Shown in pieces: positions 1-8,134 of a DNA stretch of 13,807 nt. This DNA is from Anaerolineales bacterium UBA3940 (GTDB lineage Bacteria; Chloroflexota; Anaerolineae; Aggregatilineales; UBA3940): positions 1-13,807 of the forward strand of contig DGDY01000001.1 in the NCBI GenBank assembly GCA_002385675.1, in the 5' to 3' direction. The position numbers and the translations under genes were made by a program. How positions within the stretch are numbered: position 1 is the stretch's first letter; every line of letters starts with the position of its first letter. The notes beneath the pieces were generated by a model. It ran no database searches. It saw only the letters and a list, made by a program, of their open reading frames with translations, and was not told the origin of the DNA.

Positions 1-642
1 GGCGGCCACGGCCAGCAGTTCGTCACGGCTCAGGTCGCTCCCGGCGTCCGCGAGGTACTCGTCGATGATCGCCTGACGGCTCAGCCCGGCCAGCGTCTCC
101 ATGTCAAGCCCGGCGGCCTCGCCCTGATCGCCCAGCCCGGCGGCGAAGTGCTCCTCATAGAGCCGCTCGCCCTCGGCCAGCATGGCTTCATCGGCGCTGA
201 AGGTGTAGAGGTAGTAGGCCGCGCTCCAGCGCTCGGCATCGGTAAGGGTGCCAGCCCAGGGCGGCATAAAAGCCCGCATACGGCCATTCGTGATGATCTC
301 GTACCACTCCGCCGGGCTGCGCAGCCGCCCCAGGTCAGGGTCGGTGAAGTCGGGCAGGAACGCGCCCTGATCGCGAAGCTGGGCGGCCATCGGGCTGTCG
401 CCGCTGCCATCCGCGCCGTGGCACTCGGCGCAGTGCTCCGCGTAGACCTGCGCGCCGGTGGCGGCGCTCGGCAGGCTGGCGGGCACGGCGGAGGCGGCCT
501 CCTCGCCGGGCAGCGGCCCGGTCTGGATCGGCCCAGCGGGGATCGGCTCGCTGGCAAGCGAGCACCCGGCAAGCGCCATCACGACGAGCGCGAGTGCTGT
601 GACCCGCGCCAGAAAAAAGCGGTAATGGGAGACTCGTGTCAT
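1..642 (-). CDS. Lipoprotein c-type cytochrome, 3' end outside window
   Basis: The frame is open from an ATG at 642 to the window edge (214 residues seen), so the protein is partial at its C-terminus. Residues 10-27 form a lipoprotein signal with lipobox LAGC (Cys27), so it should be anchored outside the cytoplasmic membrane. A monoheme domain follows, with heme motif CAECH at 71-75 and a likely axial Met126 in FMPPW. Residues 157-214 look like the start of a second class I cytochrome domain (GERLYEEH), but Phe166 stands where the first heme Cys would be and no CXXCH follows, so this part seems degenerate. GGAA lies 7 bases before the ATG. It starts 37 bases after the zinc-ribbon gene and is last in the ccm run. 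Role is probably small-redox electron transfer; partner unknown. Confidence 0.85.
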   Translation of the reverse strand, partial: MTRVSHYRFFLARVTALALVVMALAGCSLASEPIPAGPIQTGPLPGEEAASAVPASLPSAATGAQVYAEHCAECHGADGSGDSPMAAQLRDQGAFLPDFTDPDLGRLRSPAEWYEIITNGRMRAFMPPWAGTLTDAERWSAAYYLYTFSADEAMLAEGERLYEEHFAAGLGDQGEAAGLDMETLAGLSRQAIIDEYLADAGSDLSRDELLAVAA

Positions 643-679
643 GGTGTGTTCCAGGTTCAACAGGGTTTCCAGTCGGGTG

Positions 680-1171
680 CTACAGGCGCGTGCCGCAGCT
701 TCCGCAGAAGCGGTCGCCCGCCTGCGCCGCCGCGCCGCACCGCGGGCAGTACCGGGCCGCGCGAGCGGCGGCAGCGCGCGCCGGGGCAGGCTCCGGGGCA
801 AGCACGACCCCCTCGCCCCGGCGGTAGCGCGCGATCATCGCCTCCAGCGGATCGGCATCGGGGTCATCGGCGGGCAGCGCATCAAGCATCTGGAGGATCT
901 CGACGCCCTCCGCGACGAGCCGGTAGCGCTGCTCGGCGTACTCCTCATCGGACACCTTGTTCGTCTTGTAATCAAAGTCCAGGTCGCGGATGGCGGCATA
1001 GACCCGGTTGCGCTCGGCAAGCAGGTCGGCACGCTGGCGCAGCGCAGAGGCAGCGCGGCGGCGCTCACGCCCCGCCCGCTCGCCGCCCTCGGCGTTGAAA
1101 AAGGGCTGCACGATGAACGCACCGACAAACAGCACAGCGGCCAGCGCCAGCAGAGCAGTAATGGGCTCCAT
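680..1171 (-). CDS. CcmI-like membrane protein with C-terminal zinc ribbon
   Basis: This 163-residue protein has one N-terminal membrane helix (about 5-25), then a charged, probably coiled-coil segment containing YAAIRDLDFDYKTNKVSDEEY (58-78 region). That pattern resembles the N-terminal part of CcmI/CycH proteins, which present apocytochrome c to the heme ligation complex. An Ala/Pro-rich linker leads to a zinc ribbon: CPRC at 142-145 and CGSC at 156-159. The ribbon is not part of classical CcmI, and the TPR domain of proteobacterial CcmI is missing. The gene starts only 5 bases after the acetyltransferase stop and sits at the end of the ccm cluster, which supports a maturation role. The alternative is an unrelated zinc-ribbon membrane protein; the CcmI link rests on a short motif plus context. 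Confidence 0.7.
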   Translation of the reverse strand: MEPITALLALAAVLFVGAFIVQPFFNAEGGERAGRERRRAASALRQRADLLAERNRVYAAIRDLDFDYKTNKVSDEEYAEQRYRLVAEGVEILQMLDALPADDPDADPLEAMIARYRRGEGVVLAPEPAPARAAAARAARYCPRCGAAAQAGDRFCGSCGTRL

Positions 1172-1176
1172 AGTCT

Positions 1177-1731
1177 CTATCCCACTCGTGAACGTTCATA
1201 GAGGCCCGCACCGTAGGTGAACGCCTCTCGTGAAATCAGGTAGCAGGCCAGCCGGGTGTTGTAGTAGTCCGTCACAATGCCCCGGTACTCCATCCCCACC
1301 TTGACCATCACCCGGCGCGACGCCATGTTCTCCGGCACAGCCAGCGCCACGATCTCCGGCAGGCCGGCCTCCTCAAAGCCGAAGCGCAGCGCGGCACGCG
1401 CCGCCTCGGTAGTGTAGCCCCGGTTCCAGTAGTCCACGCCGAGCGCGTAGAACACCTCGACCCGCCGCGTACCGGGCAGCGTTTGCAGGCCGCACTGCCC
1501 CATCAGAATATCCTTCTGCTTGTCGAGCACCGCCCACGCGCCGAAGCCATGATCGGCCCAGTGCCGGGCAAAGCGGGCCAGTAGCTCCTGCGTCTGCTCC
1601 AGCGTGCGCGGCACGCCGCCGGGGAGGTAGCGCATCACCTCGGCGTCGCCGTAGATGACGCGGTGGTGCTCAGGCGCGTCCTCCTCGCGGAAGGGCCGGA
1701 GCCGCAGGCGATCGGTTTCGATCTGGTACAC
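1177..1731 (-). CDS. GNAT-family N-acetyltransferase (RimJ/RimL-like)
   Basis: A 184-residue soluble protein of the GNAT acyl-CoA transferase family. The N-terminus IETDRLRLRPFREEDA is the usual opening of RimJ/RimL-like enzymes. The acetyl-CoA binding region is visible around 95-125 (VDYWNRGYTTEAARAAL), followed by the family pattern NMASRRVMVKVGMEYRG (about 140-158). The substrate cannot be read from sequence; relatives acetylate protein N-termini, small amines or antibiotics. The start chosen is GTG at 1731, with GGAGAG 4 bases upstream. It lies 24 bases after ccmG and 5 before the CcmI-like gene, so it is probably co-transcribed with the ccm genes, but nothing shows it acts in heme maturation. 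Confidence 0.85.
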   Translation of the reverse strand: MYQIETDRLRLRPFREEDAPEHHRVIYGDAEVMRYLPGGVPRTLEQTQELLARFARHWADHGFGAWAVLDKQKDILMGQCGLQTLPGTRRVEVFYALGVDYWNRGYTTEAARAALRFGFEEAGLPEIVALAVPENMASRRVMVKVGMEYRGIVTDYYNTRLACYLISREAFTYGAGLYERSRVG

Positions 1732-1755
1732 AGGGCTCTCCGGTGGAGGGCGCGG

Positions 1756-2304
1756 CTACTGAGCCAGCGCCTTCTCGATCTCGGCGCTCAACTGCTCGTA
1801 GGTTATCGGCGCCATCGCAAAGAACGTCACCTCGCCCTTGCGGTTGATCACGAACGTCTCCGGCACGCCCCGGATGTTGTACGCGTCCGAGATGCGCGTG
1901 CCGAGGTCGGGGCCGTTCGGGTAGGTGATGTCGTGGCGTTCGAGGTACGCGAGCGCCTTCGCCTCGCTGTCAACGTAGTCCACGCCGAGGAACATCACGC
2001 CCTGGTCCCGATAGTCGCGCCATGCCTGCTCCAGGTCCGGGGCCTCCTCTGCGCAGGGGCCGCACCAGCTCGCCCAGAAGTTCACCACGACGACCTGCCC
2101 GCGCAGGTCGGAGAGCGTGATCGACTGGCCGTCGTACGTCTCCAGCGTGAAGTCCGGCGCTTTGCCCTCGGTCGGCTGGGTGGCGAACGCGTTAATCAAC
2201 CCAATGGTGAGGAAAACCAGCACCGCCGCCACAACACCCCAGATGGCGAGGCGCCCCCAGCGGATGCCGCGCTTCTCCTCCTGCGGAATTACTCCTTCTG
2301 CCAT
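1756..2304 (-). CDS. ccmG: CcmG/TlpA-type thiol-disulfide reductase
   Basis: A 182-residue membrane-tethered thioredoxin-fold protein. A cytoplasmic N-terminus is followed by a membrane helix at about 18-38, then an extracytoplasmic TlpA/ResA-like domain: APDFTLETYDGQ (49-60), active site WCGPC (80-84) and cis-proline loop GVPETF (146-151). In System I, CcmG keeps apocytochrome CXXCH cysteines, or the CcmH cysteines, reduced for heme attachment. The ATG at 2304 is preferred over upstream in-frame GTG (2319) and ATG (2313), because AGGA sits 8 bases before it whereas the other ATG abuts the purine run. It lies 59 bases after ccmH, supporting the CcmG role over a generic TlpA. Confidence 0.9.
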   Translation of the reverse strand: MAEGVIPQEEKRGIRWGRLAIWGVVAAVLVFLTIGLINAFATQPTEGKAPDFTLETYDGQSITLSDLRGQVVVVNFWASWCGPCAEEAPDLEQAWRDYRDQGVMFLGVDYVDSEAKALAYLERHDITYPNGPDLGTRISDAYNIRGVPETFVINRKGEVTFFAMAPITYEQLSAEIEKALAQ

Positions 2305-2363
2305 ATAACTCATCCTCACGTCACCCGCCGGGCCAGCGACCCGGCGGCGCTGTCGTCGTCCGT

Positions 2364-2891
2364 CTACGTCGAGAACTCCTTGACCTCACGTTCAAGCCGG
2401 GCTACGTACTCGGGGTCCAGCCCGTCATAGGCCAGCGGCGCGGCAGGCTCGTCCGTCACGCCGAGCGCCCCCGGCGCCATCCGCCGGATGGTCAGGATCA
2501 GCACCACCGCCCCGACCAGCACGCCGAGCGGCGGCAAAATCCACACCAGCAGGTCGATGCCCTCGCGCTGCGGGGTGGCGAGCACGCGCCGCCCGTAGCG
2601 TTCCACAAAGTACGTCTTGATCTCTTCCTCGGAGCGGCCCTCGACCAGCATCGCGCGGATCTCGTCGCGCCAGTCGGCGCAGGCCGCCGTGCCGCACACG
2701 TCGAGCGGGATGTTGTCACAGACCGGGCAGTACAACTGCTTCGCGATGGCGTTGACCTCGTCATCCGTCACGCCGTCGGGCGGCACGTTCCCACCGCCAT
2801 CCTGCGCCAGCACGGCAGGCGCGGCGGCGAGCAGCCCCGCGAGGATCAGCCCGGCTATGATGAGTTGTATCGTCCGTGTTGTCAGTCGCAT
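2364..2891 (-). CDS. ccmH: CcmH-type cytochrome c maturation thiol protein with extra cysteines
   Basis: A 175-residue protein with a signal peptide (MRLTTR, hydrophobic core, cleavage near AVLAQ at about 30), the CcmH domain, one membrane helix at about 114-136 and a short C-terminal tail. The redox motif is CPVC at 55-58 in QLYCPVCDN, in place of the common LRCxxCQN. Two further cysteines follow, Cys66 and Cys71 (DVCGTAACADWR), where typical CcmH has none. The pattern IRAMLVEGRSEEEIKTYFVERYG matches the conserved three-helix CcmH core. It would reduce or hold apocytochrome thiols with CcmF and CcmG outside the membrane. The ATG at 2891 is chosen because the signal peptide starts there and AAGGTG lies 9 bases upstream; an in-frame GTG at 2924 is almost at the edge of a repeat. 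Confidence 0.9.
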   Translation of the reverse strand: MRLTTRTIQLIIAGLILAGLLAAAPAVLAQDGGGNVPPDGVTDDEVNAIAKQLYCPVCDNIPLDVCGTAACADWRDEIRAMLVEGRSEEEIKTYFVERYGRRVLATPQREGIDLLVWILPPLGVLVGAVVLILTIRRMAPGALGVTDEPAAPLAYDGLDPEYVARLEREVKEFST

Positions 2892-2927
2892 CGGTTGTTG
2901 CACCTTCGTGTGCTCAAACCTCACCTA

Positions 2928-3013
2928 CCCCCTCTGACGCTGCTTCGCAGCGCCATCTCCCCCTATGAGGGAGCGATTCTACAGATACCGAGACAAACTG
3001 CCCCCTTCTAGGG
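2928..3013 (+). repeat. Dispersed hairpin repeat, copy A
   Basis: Intergenic sequence between ccmH and the CPBP protease. Read on the plus strand it begins CCCCCTCTG, has a hairpin CGCTGC-TTC-GCAGCG at 2938-2952, then CATCTCCCCCT, a short AGGGAG arm, GCGATT, and AACTGCCCC...TAGGG. The same order of blocks occurs in inverted orientation at 11252-11334 with a few substitutions and small indels, so these are two copies of one repeat family. It is not coding and no transposase is nearby. Function is unknown; possible roles are RNA processing or stabilisation, or a non-autonomous mobile repeat. Confidence 0.75.
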
Positions 3014-3034
3014 CGAAAGGGGTCGCGCCCCTGC

Positions 3035-4081
3035 TTAATCCACTGCCGCCCTCTCAGCCATCTCCTGCTGGACTCGCTCCGGTGGCTCGGCGATGGTCTC
3101 CTCCAGCCCGGCGTCGCCGTCATGCCAGCGCACCCACAGCCAGGTCAGCAGCGTGCCCAGCAGCATCGCGCCAATGCCGATAAGCCCCGCCTCAGGTCCG
3201 AACGCGCCGCCCGTCCACAGATCAGGGCCGCCCTGCTCGATGCCGATGAACGTCGCCGAGCGGAAGCCGGTACCGCTGACAGGGAAGCCGAACACGTTGC
3301 CCTGAAAGAAGTTCCACGTGATGTGCAGCCCGATCGGGATGGCGAGCCTGCCGGTGAGGATGTAGCCCACCGCCAGGAAGATGCCCGCGAGCGCCAGGTT
3401 GAACGTGCTGATCAGGCTGGCGTTCGGGTTGAGTGCGTGCAGCAGCCCGAAGAACGCCGCCTGAATGAGCGTCGCCACAATGATCGCGCCGCCCGTACCG
3501 AGGCTGCCCCGCAGCCCCTCCGCCAGGTTGGTAAGCTGGTAGCCCCGGCTCAGCAGTTCTTCCTGAAAGCCGACGATCAGGAAGATGATAACGGGCGACA
3601 GGATGGCGACAATGAACGGCGTTTCAGGGTTGCTGGTGACAAACGTCCCGGTGACGGTCACCCAGCCGGCGGCCAGCTCGACGGCGAAGATCAGCGCCAT
3701 CAGCACTGCGCCGAGCGCCAGCCCGAAGCCGAAATCCTCCCACCAGCGGCGGTCGATGCGCAGCCCGAACTCGGCGAAGCGCCGCTTGTCGAGGAAGCGC
3801 CCGGCCAGCCACACCGAGGCCACAATCGCGACGAGGCTCACCACCTGGAGCCCAATAACCAGCCCGGGCTGCCCCATGATGAACTCCGTCGCCGCGGCAG
3901 GGTCGGACAGTTCCTCCAGAGACACGCTGCCCGTTGCGACGGCAAGAATGCCCCAGACCGCGCCGATCACCCCCTGCCCGATGAACATCAGCGCGAACCA
4001 TGCGATACCCTGAATGAGCAGCCGCCACAGCGCCCGCAGCCGCCGCTCGGTCGCGTTCCAGAAGATGTTGCCGTTAGACAT
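3035..4081 (-). CDS. CPBP-family intramembrane protease (Rce1/CAAX-like)
   Basis: A 348-residue polytopic membrane protein with about eight hydrophobic helices. The catalytic signature of the CPBP (Abi, type II CAAX protease) family is complete: EELLSR with Glu174-Glu175 and Arg179, FGLLH with Phe211 and His215, and HITWN with His253 and Asn257. Members are glutamate-dependent intramembrane proteases; bacterial substrates are mostly unknown, and some members act in bacteriocin immunity or signal processing. The ATG at 4081 has GGAG 4 bases upstream. It sits between ccmF and ccmH, on the same strand, with 92 and 143 base gaps that contain hairpins. A role in cytochrome maturation or in clearing membrane proteins is only suggested by position. 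Confidence 0.9.
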   Translation of the reverse strand: MSNGNIFWNATERRLRALWRLLIQGIAWFALMFIGQGVIGAVWGILAVATGSVSLEELSDPAAATEFIMGQPGLVIGLQVVSLVAIVASVWLAGRFLDKRRFAEFGLRIDRRWWEDFGFGLALGAVLMALIFAVELAAGWVTVTGTFVTSNPETPFIVAILSPVIIFLIVGFQEELLSRGYQLTNLAEGLRGSLGTGGAIIVATLIQAAFFGLLHALNPNASLISTFNLALAGIFLAVGYILTGRLAIPIGLHITWNFFQGNVFGFPVSGTGFRSATFIGIEQGGPDLWTGGAFGPEAGLIGIGAMLLGTLLTWLWVRWHDGDAGLEETIAEPPERVQQEMAERAAVD

Positions 4082-4126
4082 GATTCTCCGTCATTCCTTG
4101 CCGCTCTAAAATCGCATCTGCCTGCA

Positions 4127-4149
4127 GGGGCGGGTCTGAGACCCGCCCC
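4127..4149. repeat. Perfect GC hairpin between ccmF and the CPBP gene
   Basis: GGGGCGGGTCT, one central G, then AGACCCGCCCC: two perfect 11-base arms. It is followed by a second small GC palindrome near 4153-4166. The stem lies 24 bases downstream of the ccmF stop with no T-run on the minus strand, so it looks more like a short dispersed palindrome or mRNA-stabilising stem than an intrinsic terminator. Confidence 0.6.
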
Positions 4150-4173
4150 TACCCCGCCCCGCGGGGGAGAAGG

Positions 4174-6360
<2,187 letters not shown>

Positions 6361-6381
6361 ACTGTCCGTGCTCCTCCCCCG

Positions 6382-6513
6382 GGGCGACTGTGCAGCGCGC
6401 CGCCCCTACCGGGCGCTCAAATTAGCGGGCGGACGGGTGTCTTGCACCGGTCCGCCCGACCATCGTCCACGCAGATTCACATCGACCACCGGGCAGGTGG
6501 GCGGCCCACCTGC
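6382..6513. repeat. Cluster of GC-rich palindromes between ccmE and ccmF
   Basis: The 160-base gap contains three palindromic units. The first (about 6382-6409) has imperfect GGGGCG / CGCCCC ends. The second, 6426-6458, is a 13-base arm GGGCGGACGGGTG pairing with CACCGGTCCGCCC with one mismatch and a five-base loop, closed by an extra C-G pair. The third, 6493-6513, has perfect 10-base arms GCAGGTGGGC / GCCCACCTGC around one G. No T-run follows on the minus strand. They may be decayed members of a dispersed palindrome family, and could damp or insulate ccmF expression. Confidence 0.6.
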
Positions 6514-6520
6514 GCCCCGA

Positions 6521-7036
6521 TCAGCCGACCTGCTCGGGCACCGCCTCCTCGTAGCGAGTCGGGCACTTCAGCAGCAGTTCGTCCGCATAGAATACCCCAT
6601 CATCGCCGAGTGTGCCGGTGACAATCGCCTGGGCCTCATGCTGGAGCAGGTCCGGTTTCGGCTCGTCGAAGAGCACGACCTGCACGCGGGCTGTGTCCTC
6701 GCGGTTCACGGCCTGGTGCAGCACCTCGGCAAGCCCGCCCTCATCCTTGATTTCGGCGGCGGAGTCGGGGATATGCGCGATGGTGAAGCTAAGCGTCTTG
6801 CCGTCATACTCGATCGTGTCCCCGATGACGACGCCGGAGATGCGCACGTTGCGCCCGACCAGCTCGCTCTTGCGGCTCATCAGCTCGTTGATCGTCATGA
6901 AGTATTCTTGCTGCGAGGCCAGGTTTGTCACGATGAGGAACACGACGGCGGCCAGCATAAGGATTCCGCCGACGAGGAACTTGGTGCGTCCGCCGGTCTT
7001 CAGGGGGGTGGCCGGCTGTAAAACCGTGTCTGCCAT
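6521..7036 (-). CDS. ccmE: CcmE heme chaperone, CXXXY variant
   Basis: A 171-residue membrane-anchored periplasmic-side heme chaperone. One helix at about 20-38 is followed by an OB-fold domain (NVRISGVVIGDTIEYDG, TLSFTIAH). In classical CcmE the covalent heme ligand is His in HXXXY; here the site is KCPTRYEE, with Cys158 and Tyr162, so this is the CXXXY variant known from archaea and some bacteria such as Desulfovibrio. It takes heme from CcmC/CcmABCD, which are not in this window, and passes it to CcmF. The ATG at 7036 has AGGAG 6 bases upstream; an adjacent TTG at 7039 is less likely. It heads the ccm run after a 199-base intergenic region with a candidate promoter. Confidence 0.93.
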   Translation of the reverse strand: MADTVLQPATPLKTGGRTKFLVGGILMLAAVVFLIVTNLASQQEYFMTINELMSRKSELVGRNVRISGVVIGDTIEYDGKTLSFTIAHIPDSAAEIKDEGGLAEVLHQAVNREDTARVQVVLFDEPKPDLLQHEAQAIVTGTLGDDGVFYADELLLKCPTRYEEAVPEQVG

Positions 7037-7074
7037 CAACGTCTCCTGTGCACCAATTTAGACAATTCGCGTTT

Positions 7075-7083
7075 ATTTTACCA
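7075..7083 (-). promoter_or_regulatory. Candidate extended -10 promoter for ccmE
   Basis: On the minus strand the sequence is TGGTAAAAT: an extended -10 TGN followed by TAAAAT (five of six bases of TATAAT). No good -35 is visible, as expected for extended -10 promoters. Transcription would begin near 7068, leaving a leader of about 30 bases that includes AGGAG. This is the AT-richest stretch of the gap. Confidence 0.45.
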
Positions 7084-7111
7084 GATAAGCTTTTGTATGG
7101 CTTGCCCCGTT

Positions 7112-7132
7112 TGTCACGCGCGTGTAGTGACA
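7112..7132. promoter_or_regulatory. Inverted repeat upstream of ccmE promoter
   Basis: TGTCAC, nine bases, GTGACA. The centre (7122) lies about 54 bases upstream of the start site predicted from the extended -10, a place where an activator dimer could bind. The regulator is not identifiable; it is not the FNR consensus seen at 12495. Confidence 0.35.
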
Positions 7133-7203
7133 GAAATCCTGAGGCGCATCCGATATACGAGATTGTATCGAAGCGCACAAACAATCCCAAACAATTTGTA
7201 GCG

Positions 7204-7229
7204 GCTGGCCTGGCAGATACCAGGCCAGC
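7204..7229 (-). terminator. Hairpin after the eight-helix membrane protein
   Basis: Perfect 10-base arms GCTGGCCTGG and CCAGGCCAGC with a six-base loop, seven bases past the stop of the membrane protein gene. The minus-strand sequence after it (CGCTACAAATTGTTTGGG) is only weakly T-rich, so this is a modest intrinsic terminator or an mRNA 3'-end stem. It separates the nitrogen-oxide genes from the ccm cluster. Confidence 0.5.
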
Positions 7230-7235
7230 ACCGCC

Positions 7236-8132
7236 CTACTCTTCCACCGGGCTGAGCAGCGCCAGCAGCCCCAGCGCGCCGATGTCGGCAAACAGCAGCG
7301 GCGCGAGGACCGGCGCGCCCCGGATGAAGCGCTCCGGTACAAACCGCAGCTCGCTCGTCAGGCTGTCCTGAACGTGCAACACCGCGCCGACCACCCCGAC
7401 GGCGATCATAAGCACCATCGCCGCGATGTAGATCGTCACGTCAGCCCGACCGGGGCGCGGCAGCAGCGCCAGCGCAATCGGCACGACCGTGCCGAACACG
7501 CCGATCACCGTCGGCAGCCACAGCCAGGGGTTCACAAAGCCGGTGCGGGCGTGGTCGAGCACGCTGCTGATCACCGTCGAGAGCGCGCCCAGCCCGACGA
7601 GCATCAGGTAGGCCTGCGTCTTGCTGTACGGAAGCTGGATCGTGCGCTCTCCGAGCAGCCGCAGCCGTCCGCTGTCGGGTGGGTCCTCCACCCAGGCCGC
7701 GCTGATACCCAGCACCCCGACCAGCGCGAACATCAACGGGCCGAGGAAGGGCGGCGCCCACACCAGCAGCCCGACCGTCAACTGCTGGCCGGGAGGCGCG
7801 GCAGGCAGCGCCGCCCGCCGCAGGTGGAAGTACGCGCCCAGCAGGCCGACGGCAATACTGGCAACAAACACGATGTTCGCCAGCACCGTCGCCAGCCCCC
7901 GGTTCCTCAGCGCGATAAGCCCTGCGATAAGCAGCAGCACCCCCGCGATAGGCCCGAAGATGATCGGGATCCACTCGTTGGGGACGATAGTGCCGCTGAT
8001 GCTGTGCGCCAGGTAGATGTCGATGCCGAGGAAGATCTCGTTGATGGCGGCCATCAGCAACATCAACTGGTCCCGCGAGAGCGGCAGGCTGACCCGCCGC
8101 ATAGCCGGTACGACGGTTGCCATGTGGTACAT
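7236..8132 (-). CDS. Eight-helix membrane protein with internal duplication, partner of the octaheme cytochrome
   Basis: A 298-residue integral membrane protein with about eight helices; I do not recognise a named family. The two halves resemble each other: about 36-109 aligns with about 187-259, with a histidine after the first helix of each half (His43 in YLAHSISG, His194 in VLDHARTG) and another in GLLGAYFH (His103) and GVVGAVLH (His253). Spacings are 60 and 59 residues. Four paired histidines in membrane segments suggest two bis-His b hemes, which would make this a membrane redox protein. The ATG at 8132 is 2 bases after the octaheme cytochrome stop, so the two are co-translated and probably form a quinone-linked complex. 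A second ATG at 8123 is possible. The function is inferred from context and histidines only. Confidence 0.8.
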   Translation of the reverse strand: MYHMATVVPAMRRVSLPLSRDQLMLLMAAINEIFLGIDIYLAHSISGTIVPNEWIPIIFGPIAGVLLLIAGLIALRNRGLATVLANIVFVASIAVGLLGAYFHLRRAALPAAPPGQQLTVGLLVWAPPFLGPLMFALVGVLGISAAWVEDPPDSGRLRLLGERTIQLPYSKTQAYLMLVGLGALSTVISSVLDHARTGFVNPWLWLPTVIGVFGTVVPIALALLPRPGRADVTIYIAAMVLMIAVGVVGAVLHVQDSLTSELRFVPERFIRGAPVLAPLLFADIGALGLLALLSPVEE

Positions 8133-8134
8133 CG

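Noticed and set aside
81..572. Minus-strand frame inside the cytochrome c gene
   Set aside because: It is a shifted frame; the frame from 642 has a signal peptide, lipobox and CAECH and is open to the window edge.
148..1098. Long plus-strand reading frame antisense to the cytochrome c and CcmI-like genes
   Set aside because: The translation is Arg/Ala/Gly/Pro-rich without motifs, and it overlaps minus-strand genes with clear heme and zinc motifs. It is a GC-content artefact.
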